Part shown: positions 1 to 5,247 of the stretch, piece after piece
Layout of the letters: the number at the start of each line of letters is the position of its first letter
Numbering within the stretch: position 1 is the first letter of the stretch
NCBI GenBank assembly: GCA_020846515.1
Contig: JADLDX010001084.1
Coordinates: forward strand, 1 to 5,247
Reading direction: 5' to 3'
DNA: 5,247 nucleotides
Source: Pirellulaceae bacterium
Lineage (GTDB): Bacteria > Planctomycetota > Planctomycetia > Pirellulales > Pirellulaceae
Translations under genes and position numbers: made by a program
The notes under the pieces: generated by a model
Database searches by the model: none
Seen by the model: the letters and a program-made list of their open reading frames with translations, nothing else
What the model was told of the DNA's origin: nothing

Positions 1-1
1 C

Positions 2-2116
2 GACTACTATCGACTGGCCGCTACCTTCACCAAGGCCATTCGAACCGAAAAAGAGTTCGACCTGGAACCGGCCGAGAATGAACGCCGCAGACAAGAGTAT
101 GCTCAGCGATTGGCTCAGGCACAGCAACAGCTCGACACTATCGAAGCCGAGCAACTACCCTCAGCCTTGGTCAAGTGGCTCAACAGCGCGGCAGCCTTGC
201 CTGAGGCTAGTCAGTGGCAATTGATCAGCGTGGCTCCAAGCTCGTCAGCCAAAACAAAGTTCAAAGCATTGGATGACGGCTCGTTCCTGGCCACCGGCAA
301 AGCGCCGGCCAAAGAAGTTCTGACCTTTGTGTTGCCGAGCAGCGTTAAACAATTGGCGGCTCTGCGAGTCGAAGCGCTGGCCGACGAGTCACTATCGCGC
401 AAAGGACCGGGTCGCGCTAGTAATGGAAACTTCGTATTAACAAATGTGGCAGCGACGATCGGTCTGCCAGCAAAGGCGGCGAAAGCATCAAAGGCGGCGA
501 AAGAATCAGCGGTGCGCTGGAGTTCGGCCGAAGCGACGCATCAACAAAATTCTGCTTCATTATCAGTTGCTGCGTCGATCGATGACGATCCCGCCAGCGG
601 CTGGGCTGTCGACGGGCAAATCGGTCGCGATCAAGCCGCCGTGTTTCGTTTAGCTGAACCGCTCACGGTGCCTGACCGATCGCAAGTGACGATTCGGTTG
701 TCGTTCGAACACCCCAACGCCCAGCACGTGCTCGGACGAATCCGATTATCCACCAGCGGCAGTCAACAGGCGCCGCTAAGTCTTGGAGTGGCCGGACCGG
801 GTAATTCCGTCGTGGAGGCGTTGCGAACTCTGCGCGCCAGTTCGCCCCCGGACGATCGGGCGAAGTTGCCCACCTGGATCGCGGATCACCAGTCCCAATG
901 GCCTGTCGCCTTGGACTGGTTTCGAGGCCAACACGCACCGTGGCAGCAAGCTTCCCAAGAGCTCAATAAACTGAAAGCCGATGGTGCTGCAGTCAAACTG
1001 AACAAGGTACTGGTCACCAGCGAAGGCCTGCCGCACCTGCCGCATCATGCTGATGGCCGTGGCTTCCCGCATTTTTATCCCGTGACACACCATCTACGCC
1101 GCGGCGATGTAACTCAAAAAGGAGAGGCAGTTGAGCCAGGCTACTTGCAGGTACTGATATCCAAGCGTGACGCGCCGAGTGATACAGCCCCTGTGCCTGA
1201 CTCTGACTCAAAGGCTGCTAAGCCTGTCATGCCTGCCAGGTCTGCCCTGTCCTACTGGTTGACCGATTCACAACAGGGTGCTGGGCATCTGGCCGCGCGT
1301 GTCATGGTCAATCGTTTGTGGCAACATCATTTTGGTCAAGGGTTGGTCACTACGCCCAACGATTTTGGCACATCCGGCGAGCGACCCACGCATCCCGAGT
1401 TGCTCGATTGGCTGGCCATCCAGTTGATAGACCATGATTGGCGCTTAAAGCCCATCCATAAGCAAATTATGCTCAGCTCCGTTTACATGCAGTCAGCTGA
1501 TACTCAAGCAGTGCAGTCGCCAGCCATCTCCACACAGACCGATGCGCGACATTTGATTGACCCGGACAATAAACTTTGGTGGCGACGAGTTCCACGGCGA
1601 TTGGAAGCGGAAGCGGTGCGCGACGCGATGTTGGCCGTGTCCGGTACGCTGGACGATCAGATGTTCGGCCCTGGCACAATGAACCAAGACATGAAGCGTC
1701 GCAGCGTCTACTTCTTCATTAAACGGAGCGACTTGATACCGATGATGATGTTGTTTGATTGGCCCGAGCATCTGGTGAGCATCGGTGCGCGATCAACGAC
1801 CACGATTGCGCCGCAAGCACTGATGTTTATGAACAGTCCTCAAGGACGCAGTTACGCTGAAGCGCTGGCTGACAAGGTACACAGCGATTCGCTGCCCAAT
1901 TTGCTCCCCGAGGCGATTACTGCCGCTTATCTCCGTGTCTTCGGACGCGCGCCGTCGGACATGGAACTCGGGCAGGCCGTACGATTTGTGCAGCAGCAAG
2001 CAAGTTTGCGCGGGGGTGATGCCGATCGAGACCAAACGCATAAACATCGACAACTGGCAATGGCAGACCTTTGTCAGATGCTGCTCAGTTCCAACGAGTT
2101 TATGTACATCGAGTAA
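2..2116 (+). CDS. DUF1549/DUF1553 (PSCyt2/PSD1) domain protein, 5' end outside window
   Basis: This is the C-terminal part of a large planctomycete envelope protein; about 704 residues are visible. The frame is open from base 2, so the gene begins left of the window and the TTG at 110 is only an internal leucine codon. The first visible residues (DYYRLAATFTKAIRTEKEFD) match the end of a DUF1549 domain. A beta-rich, discoidin/LamG-like middle region follows (about nt 215-800), with the family phrases GPGRASNGNFVL and GWAVDGQIGRDQAAVF. Next comes a linker with EGLPHLPHHADGRGFPHFYP and LRRGDVTQKGE. The DUF1553 domain runs from about nt 1240 to the stop, with RVMVNRLWQHHFGQGLV, PNDFGTSGERPTHPELLDWL and RRLEAEAVRDAMLAVSG. 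Family members often carry a cytochrome c-like PSCyt1 domain at the N-terminus, which cannot be checked here. The molecular function is unknown. It lies 66 bases upstream of a DUF1501 gene on the same strand, its usual partner, so co-transcription is likely. No frameshift is seen. Confidence 0.93.
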   Translation, partial: DYYRLAATFTKAIRTEKEFDLEPAENERRRQEYAQRLAQAQQQLDTIEAEQLPSALVKWLNSAAALPEASQWQLISVAPSSSAKTKFKALDDGSFLATGKAPAKEVLTFVLPSSVKQLAALRVEALADESLSRKGPGRASNGNFVLTNVAATIGLPAKAAKASKAAKESAVRWSSAEATHQQNSASLSVAASIDDDPASGWAVDGQIGRDQAAVFRLAEPLTVPDRSQVTIRLSFEHPNAQHVLGRIRLSTSGSQQAPLSLGVAGPGNSVVEALRTLRASSPPDDRAKLPTWIADHQSQWPVALDWFRGQHAPWQQASQELNKLKADGAAVKLNKVLVTSEGLPHLPHHADGRGFPHFYPVTHHLRRGDVTQKGEAVEPGYLQVLISKRDAPSDTAPVPDSDSKAAKPVMPARSALSYWLTDSQQGAGHLAARVMVNRLWQHHFGQGLVTTPNDFGTSGERPTHPELLDWLAIQLIDHDWRLKPIHKQIMLSSVYMQSADTQAVQSPAISTQTDARHLIDPDNKLWWRRVPRRLEAEAVRDAMLAVSGTLDDQMFGPGTMNQDMKRRSVYFFIKRSDLIPMMMLFDWPEHLVSIGARSTTTIAPQALMFMNSPQGRSYAEALADKVHSDSLPNLLPEAITAAYLRVFGRAPSDMELGQAVRFVQQQASLRGGDADRDQTHKHRQLAMADLCQMLLSSNEFMYIE
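471..506 (+). repeat. 18-bp tandem duplication inside the DUF1553 gene
   Basis: Two adjacent 18-base units (471-488 and 489-506) share the core CAAAGGCGGCGAAAG and differ at one base (C486 versus A504). The unit is a multiple of three, so the frame is kept. It encodes a short Ala/Lys-rich run (AKAAKASKAAKES) in the middle of the discoidin/LamG-like region, between GNFVL and GWAVDGQ. It looks like a slippage-born linker extension, probably a surface loop. Confidence 0.85.
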
Positions 2117-2171
2117 CCGAGTCATTGGATACACGCGCCGCGGCTTAACAAGACATTCCCACCTAACAGGC

Positions 2172-2178
2172 AAAGGTG
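2172..2178 (+). promoter_or_regulatory. Shine-Dalgarno of the DUF1501 gene
   Basis: The purine-rich stretch AAAGGTG lies four bases upstream of the ATG at 2183. A second in-frame ATG at 2213 has no comparable site before it. The site therefore supports 2183 as the start, which also places the twin-arginine motif about 22 residues into the protein. Confidence 0.6.
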
Positions 2179-2182
2179 ATTC

Positions 2183-3688
2183 ATGCAAACACACCCAGAG
2201 CAAGCCGGCCAGATGAGTACCGCGGCTGCCGATACGCTGCCATTCTTACGTCGCCATCTGCTAGCCCGCGCTGGTTGTGGCTTTGGTCTGATTGGTTTGG
2301 CGTCGCTATTAAAAGACAATGGATTGGCGAGTTGTAACGCGTCTGAGCTTGGTGCCCGCTCGCTGCAACCTCTGGCCCCGCAGCCCAGTCATTTTAACGG
2401 CACTGCCAAACGCGTGATCTGGATCTTCGTCAACGGTGGCCCCAGTCAAGTTGATACTTGGGATTACAAACCGCAGTTGGAGAAGTGGAACGGCAAGTCC
2501 ATTCGCGAGTTCGCGCCAGACTTCTCCAACACAACCGGTTTCTTCAAAGATGCCGTGGGCAACTTGATGAAGTCACCCTTCGAATTCACGCCGCGTGGCC
2601 AGTGTGGCAAGATGGTCTCGTCTATCTTTCCGCACCTGGGGCAACATGTCGACAAGATGGCGTTTATACACTCCGGGTACACAGAGTCGAACAACCATTC
2701 ACCGGCTCTGTTTGCTATGAACACGGGTTTCGCGCGCATGGGCTTTCCCTGTGTGGGCTCTTGGGTGACCTACGGCTTGGGTAGCGAAAGCCGAGACCTG
2801 CCAGGCTTTGTGGTGATGAGCGATCCCAAAGGACGCGGCCTGCCGAAAGGTCATGCGGCCAACTGGAGCGCCGGTTTTCTACCGGGCGTCTATCAAGGCA
2901 CTCATCTGCGACCGACCGGTGAGCCGATCGACAACCTTAAGCGATTACCGCAAATATCAACGGCGGTACAACGCAGCCAGTTGGACTTCCTCCAGCAACT
3001 CAATCAACAACATCGCGAGCACTTGGCGGCCGAAACAGATTTGACAGCGAGAATCGAGAGTTTTGAATTGGCCTATCGAATGCAAGCCGCTGCGCCGGAT
3101 GTCTTGAACCTGGAGGCTGAGCCAGAATCGATTCATCGACTTTATGGTACAGACGACAAGCGTTGCGATCATTTCGCACGCCAATGCTTGATGGCTCGGC
3201 GACTGATTGAGCAAGGCGTGCGATTTGTACAGATTTACTCAGGCGGTATGGAAAATCAACGCTCGTGGGACGGGCATAATGATATCCAAGGCAACCATCA
3301 ACAGTTTGCTGATGAGACCGATCGACCCGTTGCTGGCCTATTGACCGACCTGGCTCAACGTGGACTATTGGAGGACACGCTTGTGATTTGGTGCGGTGAG
3401 TTTGGACGATTGCCCATTGCGCACTTGGGCGCCAAACCAGGACGCGATCACAACCCACACTGCTTCACCGCCTGGCTAGCCGGCGGTGGCGTTCGGGGCG
3501 GTGTCAGTTACGGTCAGTCAGATGAGATCGGTTACAAGGCCGCCGTCGACCGTATACATCTGAACGATCTGCATGCCACCATCTTGCATTTGCTAGGGAT
3601 GGACCATCAACGCTTGACCTATAAATATAACGGTCGCGATTTTCGTCTGACCGACGTAGCCGGCGAAGTCATTCAAGCCATCGTCTAA
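2183..3688 (+). CDS. DUF1501 domain-containing protein, Tat-exported
   Basis: This is a complete 501-residue member of the DUF1501 family, close to the usual length and placed by domain databases in the alkaline phosphatase/sulfatase-like superfamily. Residues 21-43 hold FLRRHLLARAGCGFGLIGLA, which fits a twin-arginine signal (L-R-R-x-hydrophobic-hydrophobic followed by a short hydrophobic stretch). The family core starts at about residue 76 with KRVIWIFVNGGPSQVDTWD and continues through residues 92-107 (WDYKPQLEKWNGKSIR) and HSGYTESNNHSPALF. C-terminal hallmarks are WDGHND (362-367), GEFGR (405-409), GRDHNPHCFT (420-429), AGGGVRGGVSYGQSDEIG and KYNGRDFRLTDV. The Asp, His and Glu residues in these motifs could bind metal by analogy with phosphatases, but this is inference and no activity is established. 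Cys51 sits in L-A-S-C, which resembles a lipobox, but Lys44 and Asp45 just before it make lipidation doubtful. The gene follows a DUF1553 gene at 66 bases, probably in one operon, and ends in TAA before a hairpin-rich region. Confidence 0.95.
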   Translation: MQTHPEQAGQMSTAAADTLPFLRRHLLARAGCGFGLIGLASLLKDNGLASCNASELGARSLQPLAPQPSHFNGTAKRVIWIFVNGGPSQVDTWDYKPQLEKWNGKSIREFAPDFSNTTGFFKDAVGNLMKSPFEFTPRGQCGKMVSSIFPHLGQHVDKMAFIHSGYTESNNHSPALFAMNTGFARMGFPCVGSWVTYGLGSESRDLPGFVVMSDPKGRGLPKGHAANWSAGFLPGVYQGTHLRPTGEPIDNLKRLPQISTAVQRSQLDFLQQLNQQHREHLAAETDLTARIESFELAYRMQAAAPDVLNLEAEPESIHRLYGTDDKRCDHFARQCLMARRLIEQGVRFVQIYSGGMENQRSWDGHNDIQGNHQQFADETDRPVAGLLTDLAQRGLLEDTLVIWCGEFGRLPIAHLGAKPGRDHNPHCFTAWLAGGGVRGGVSYGQSDEIGYKAAVDRIHLNDLHATILHLLGMDHQRLTYKYNGRDFRLTDVAGEVIQAIV

Positions 3689-3714
3689 CGATTCACAATG
3701 GCATCGATGGTTTT

Positions 3715-3775
3715 TACGCCAACGGCGTTATATTCAATAGCCCGGGGGTCGCGGCTGGCGCCGCGTACCCCGGGT
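3715..3775 (+). repeat. Palindromic element copy A (REP-like), sense to the DUF1501 gene
   Basis: The element opens with a small hairpin, ACGCC-AAC-GGCGT (3716-3728). An AT-rich spacer TATTCAAT follows, and then a strong GC-rich hairpin. In the large hairpin CCCGGGG (3741-3747) pairs with CCCCGGG (3768-3774), a two-base internal mismatch follows, then CGCGGC (3750-3755) pairs with GCCGCG (3760-3765) around a four-base loop. It starts 26 bases after the DUF1501 stop. About 51 of 61 aligned positions match the reverse complement of copy B. No T run follows the large hairpin, so it is not a textbook intrinsic terminator. Roles in 3'-end protection, termination or as a REP-type repeat are all possible. 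Confidence 0.8.
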
Positions 3776-3798
3776 TCGTGGTGCCACCGGCATTGAAT

Positions 3799-3815
3799 AC
3801 CCCACCGGGGTTTTA
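3799..3815 (+). terminator. Small hairpin with short T run, possible weak terminator
   Basis: ACCCC (3799-3803) pairs with GGGGT (3807-3811) around the loop ACC, and TTTTA follows directly. On the plus strand this could act as a weak intrinsic terminator about 110 bases after the DUF1501 stop. The stem is only five pairs and the T run is short. It also looks like a mirrored partner of the ACGCC/GGCGT hairpin at 3716-3728, since ATTGAATA just before it is the reverse complement of TATTCAAT at 3731-3738. It may therefore belong to the repeat rather than be a dedicated terminator. Confidence 0.35.
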
Positions 3816-3882
3816 CAACCTCGCGCTGTCCGCGTACCAACCATGCGTCATACGCAATCGATCATGCCCACCGACCGATGGT

Positions 3883-3910
3883 CCAAACGCGTTGGGGTAA
3901 TTACGTTTGG
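3883..3910. repeat. Inverted repeat CCAAACG / CGTTTGG
   Basis: CCAAACG (3883-3889) and CGTTTGG (3904-3910) are perfect reverse complements separated by 14 bases. The palindrome AACGCGTT (3886-3893) overlaps the left arm. It sits between the two copies of the palindromic element and may be part of a larger composite structure. No function can be assigned. Confidence 0.5.
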
Positions 3911-3957
3911 TGTGGGTCGCGACGTGTCGGGGGCGAAACGGCGAGGCGGGCCGCCGG

Positions 3958-4018
3958 TACCCAGGGTACGCGGCTACGCCGCGAACCCTGGGCTGTGGAA
4001 TCTAACGCCGTTGGCGTA
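3958..4018 (-). repeat. Palindromic element copy B (REP-like), sense to the GH5 gene
   Basis: This is an inverted copy of the element at 3715-3775. TAACGCCGTTGGCGTA (4003-4018) is the exact reverse complement of 3715-3730. The large hairpin consists of CCCAGGG (3960-3966) with CCCTGGG (3986-3992) and CGCGGC (3969-3974) with GCCGCG (3978-3983) around the loop TAC. Read on the minus strand it begins 25 bases after the TAG of the GH5 gene, in the same relative orientation as copy A has to its own gene. The middle pair of the outer stem is A-T here and G-C in copy A, so pairing is kept although the bases changed. Confidence 0.8.
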
Positions 4019-4043
4019 GGTGCCATGAAAACTGTTCTACAAT

Positions 4044-5159
4044 CTAACGAAACTCGGCGGTCAGTCTTACAAAGGACTGGAGTGCGGTGCGATAGATGGC
4101 CATGGGCAGGGTCAGTTTGCCGGCCTTCTCTAACTCTGCGTACTCTTCCAAGGTGGTGCCGTCGTAGTGCCAGATCCAGCCTGTCGCTATCGATCGGCTG
4201 GACTTCATAAAACTCTCAAGCTCTTCAATTGAACAGCTTAACGGAAAGGTCTCTTCGACCACTACCGGTACTTTCCCTCGGCAGAATTCGATGGCTTTCA
4301 CAGCCTCATCGGGCTCTTTGGTCTTCGGATAAATATGCACACACAGAAAGTCGACATGACCTGCCACCTCGGCCGGTACCATCCCGGATAGATGACCCCA
4401 CTTGGTGACCCAGGGCAACATACCGACCGTCACCAAGGCGCGGGTGTCGACGGCTTTTATCTCAGCGCGCAGCCGGTCGATCCACTGTAATGCAACTTCG
4501 CCTCGCGTGCGATTGCCGAGACTGGTTGAGATCTTCTGCAGAAAATCATAACCGCCAAACAGGTTGCCTGAATACCAGGAGCCACCCTCGCCCGAAGGTG
4601 ATAGCGGTTCATTCATCAAGTCGTAACAGAATACGGCGTTGGATTTAGCGCCCTCAGTCGCAATGGCTCGCCAAAAGAACGCCTGAGTCTGCCAGCGCTG
4701 GTCCTCTGTCATCGCATCGTACCAGGCAGGTCGATCGGCCGGCCGATAACTGGCTAGACCCGTCACATCCAAATAGAGTTCTGTGGCTTCAGCCAACTTA
4801 ATCAAACGTACAAACTGTTGCATCGCTTGTGGGTTCATTTCAGTCGCCGAGTTCATGAACTTGCCCACTTGCAGATGCACGCGCACTACATTGGCCCCTA
4901 ACTGTTTCATTTCTCGAAAGTCATCGGCAATCGTTTGCCAATCTTCGTTCCAGAAATCTTCCATCAGCCGCCCGGCATTACCGTAGTTAAAGCCCCAAGG
5001 ATGGAACGGCTTTCCAGACTCCGTGACCAGTTCTCGACCAGCAACGCCAATGCGTTCCAACGCTTGAACGCTCGCACCCTGACTGACAAGTGCCAGGGCG
5101 ACTATCAAGAAAACGGCGCAAGTACGATTCAGGGAAGGTTTCCGCTGACATGTGTCCAT
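4044..5159 (-). CDS. Secreted GH5-like glycoside hydrolase (cellulase family)
   Basis: This complete 371-residue protein has a classical signal peptide: basic Arg/Lys residues up to position 12, the hydrophobic run AVFLIVALALV, and probable cleavage after S-V-Q-A (residue 33). The mature part fits a clan GH-A (beta/alpha)8 barrel of family GH5. It starts with the typical ESGKPFHPWGFNYG (47-60). Arg93 lies in VVRVHLQ. The predicted acid/base is Glu184 in CYDLMNEP (178-185). His275 and Tyr277 lie in VHIYP. The predicted nucleophile is Glu303 in VVVEETFPL (Glu302 is the less likely choice), and Trp330 lies in GWIWHYDG. These residues predict a retaining enzyme acting on a beta-linked glycan outside the cytoplasm. 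Cellulose, mannan or another glycan cannot be told apart. The histidine many GH5 enzymes carry on strand 3 (D-x-H) appears as D131-V-T133. An AGAGG site precedes the start. The gene converges on the DUF1501 gene, so it is a separate transcription unit. Confidence 0.88.
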   Translation of the reverse strand: MDTCQRKPSLNRTCAVFLIVALALVSQGASVQALERIGVAGRELVTESGKPFHPWGFNYGNAGRLMEDFWNEDWQTIADDFREMKQLGANVVRVHLQVGKFMNSATEMNPQAMQQFVRLIKLAEATELYLDVTGLASYRPADRPAWYDAMTEDQRWQTQAFFWRAIATEGAKSNAVFCYDLMNEPLSPSGEGGSWYSGNLFGGYDFLQKISTSLGNRTRGEVALQWIDRLRAEIKAVDTRALVTVGMLPWVTKWGHLSGMVPAEVAGHVDFLCVHIYPKTKEPDEAVKAIEFCRGKVPVVVEETFPLSCSIEELESFMKSSRSIATGWIWHYDGTTLEEYAELEKAGKLTLPMAIYRTALQSFVRLTAEFR

Positions 5160-5167
5160 AAATTCCG

Positions 5168-5172
5168 CCTCT
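5168..5172 (-). promoter_or_regulatory. Shine-Dalgarno of the GH5 gene
   Basis: On the minus strand AGAGG (inside AAAGAGGCGG) lies eight bases before the ATG at 5159. It supports this start, which is also the one that gives a complete signal peptide. Confidence 0.6.
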
Positions 5173-5192
5173 TTGACAATTGGATAATTAAA

Positions 5193-5245
5193 CAGTAGCC
5201 GAACTAACCCTCCCTTCGGGAGGGTCGAAAAAACAGGCGCTACTG
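5193..5245. repeat. Nested inverted repeat in the GH5 leader
   Basis: An outer pair, CAGTAGC (5193-5199) and GCTACTG (5239-5245), encloses a perfect eight-base stem, ACCCTCCC (5207-5214) with GGGAGGGT (5218-5225) around TTC. A run of six A (5228-5233) sits between the two right arms, giving six T on the minus strand. Read on the minus strand the outer arm ends in CTACTG followed by TTTAATTAT, about 33 bases before the GH5 start codon. It could be an attenuator or leader structure, the terminator of an upstream gene, or a repeat copy. The window ends too soon to tell. Confidence 0.6.
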
Positions 5246-5247
5246 CA

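Larger units (their letters stand above)
3689..4043. other. Convergent intergenic region packed with palindromic elements
   Basis: This 355-base stretch separates the stop codons of the plus-strand DUF1501 gene and the minus-strand GH5 gene. I see no supportable gene in it. The one open frame that begins here (3878, plus strand) is translated palindrome and then antisense of the GH5 gene. The contents are repeat copy A (3715-3775), a small hairpin with a short T run (3799-3815), an inverted repeat (3883-3910) and repeat copy B in inverted orientation (3958-4018). The parts around 3816-3882 and 3911-3957 are GC-rich and unexplained. The setting between converging genes and the hairpin density resemble REP-type intergenic elements. 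Confidence 0.8.

Noticed and set aside
110..112. TTG as the start codon of the DUF1553 gene
   Set aside because: The frame is open up to base 2 and the 36 residues before the TTG match the end of a DUF1549 domain, so the gene starts outside the window.
1793..2203. 136-codon minus-strand open frame antisense to the DUF1553 gene
   Set aside because: It lies opposite well-conserved DUF1553 coding sequence and has no domain signature; it is a frame shadow.
3000..3458. 152-codon minus-strand open frame antisense to the DUF1501 gene
   Set aside because: It overlaps the conserved DUF1501 motifs on the other strand and shows no protein-family pattern.
3741..3775. Large GC hairpin of copy A as a classical intrinsic terminator
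   Set aside because: It is followed by TTCGTGG rather than a T run, and the T run at 3711-3715 lies before the element on the plus strand.
3715..4018. CRISPR array or tRNA-like structure in the intergenic region
   Set aside because: There are only two copies in inverted orientation with no regular spacers, and no cloverleaf pattern can be drawn.
3878..4210. 110-codon plus-strand open frame in and beyond the intergenic region
   Set aside because: Its first half is translated hairpin repeat and its second half is antisense of the GH5 gene; there is no ribosome binding site and no recognisable protein feature.
5173..5194. TTGACA followed by TAATTA on the plus strand as a promoter
   Set aside because: The spacing between the two boxes is only a few bases, the first box overlaps the upstream edge of the Shine-Dalgarno region of the GH5 gene on the other strand, and no plus-strand gene follows within the window.

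Overview
The window looks like chromosomal DNA of a planctomycete, most likely Pirellulaceae or a relative. The main reason is the tandem pair of a DUF1549/DUF1553 (PSCyt2/PSD1) protein and a DUF1501 protein, a gene pair that is strongly expanded in Planctomycetota. Moderate-to-high GC, secreted enzymes and GC-rich palindromic intergenic repeats fit this. The assignment rests on recognised protein families and was not tested by a search.

Layout: (1) Positions 2-2116, plus strand, hold the C-terminal ~704 residues of a DUF1549/DUF1553 protein; its start and any cytochrome c-type N-terminus lie left of the window. (2) After a 66-base gap with a good Shine-Dalgarno, 2183-3688 on the plus strand encodes a complete DUF1501 protein with a twin-arginine export signal. 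The two genes probably form one operon. (3) Positions 3689-4043 are a non-coding convergent intergenic region filled with GC-rich hairpins. It holds two copies of one ~61-base palindromic element in opposite orientation. (4) Positions 4044-5159 on the minus strand encode a complete secreted glycoside hydrolase of the GH5 (cellulase) fold. (5) Positions 5160-5247 are its leader, with a Shine-Dalgarno and a nested inverted repeat.

The DUF1549/1553 and DUF1501 proteins are probably exported and work together at the cell envelope, but their biochemical role is not established. The GH5 enzyme is transcribed towards them and is not part of the same operon, so any link (for example polysaccharide use) is inference only.

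The most interesting signal is in the convergent intergenic region. Each of the two converging genes is followed, 25 or 26 bases after its stop codon, by the same hairpin element in the sense direction of that gene. A base pair in the main stem differs between the copies in a compensated way. This points to a repeated, structure-selected 3'-end element (REP-like or terminator/processing element). No mobile-element gene, CRISPR array, tRNA or rRNA was seen.
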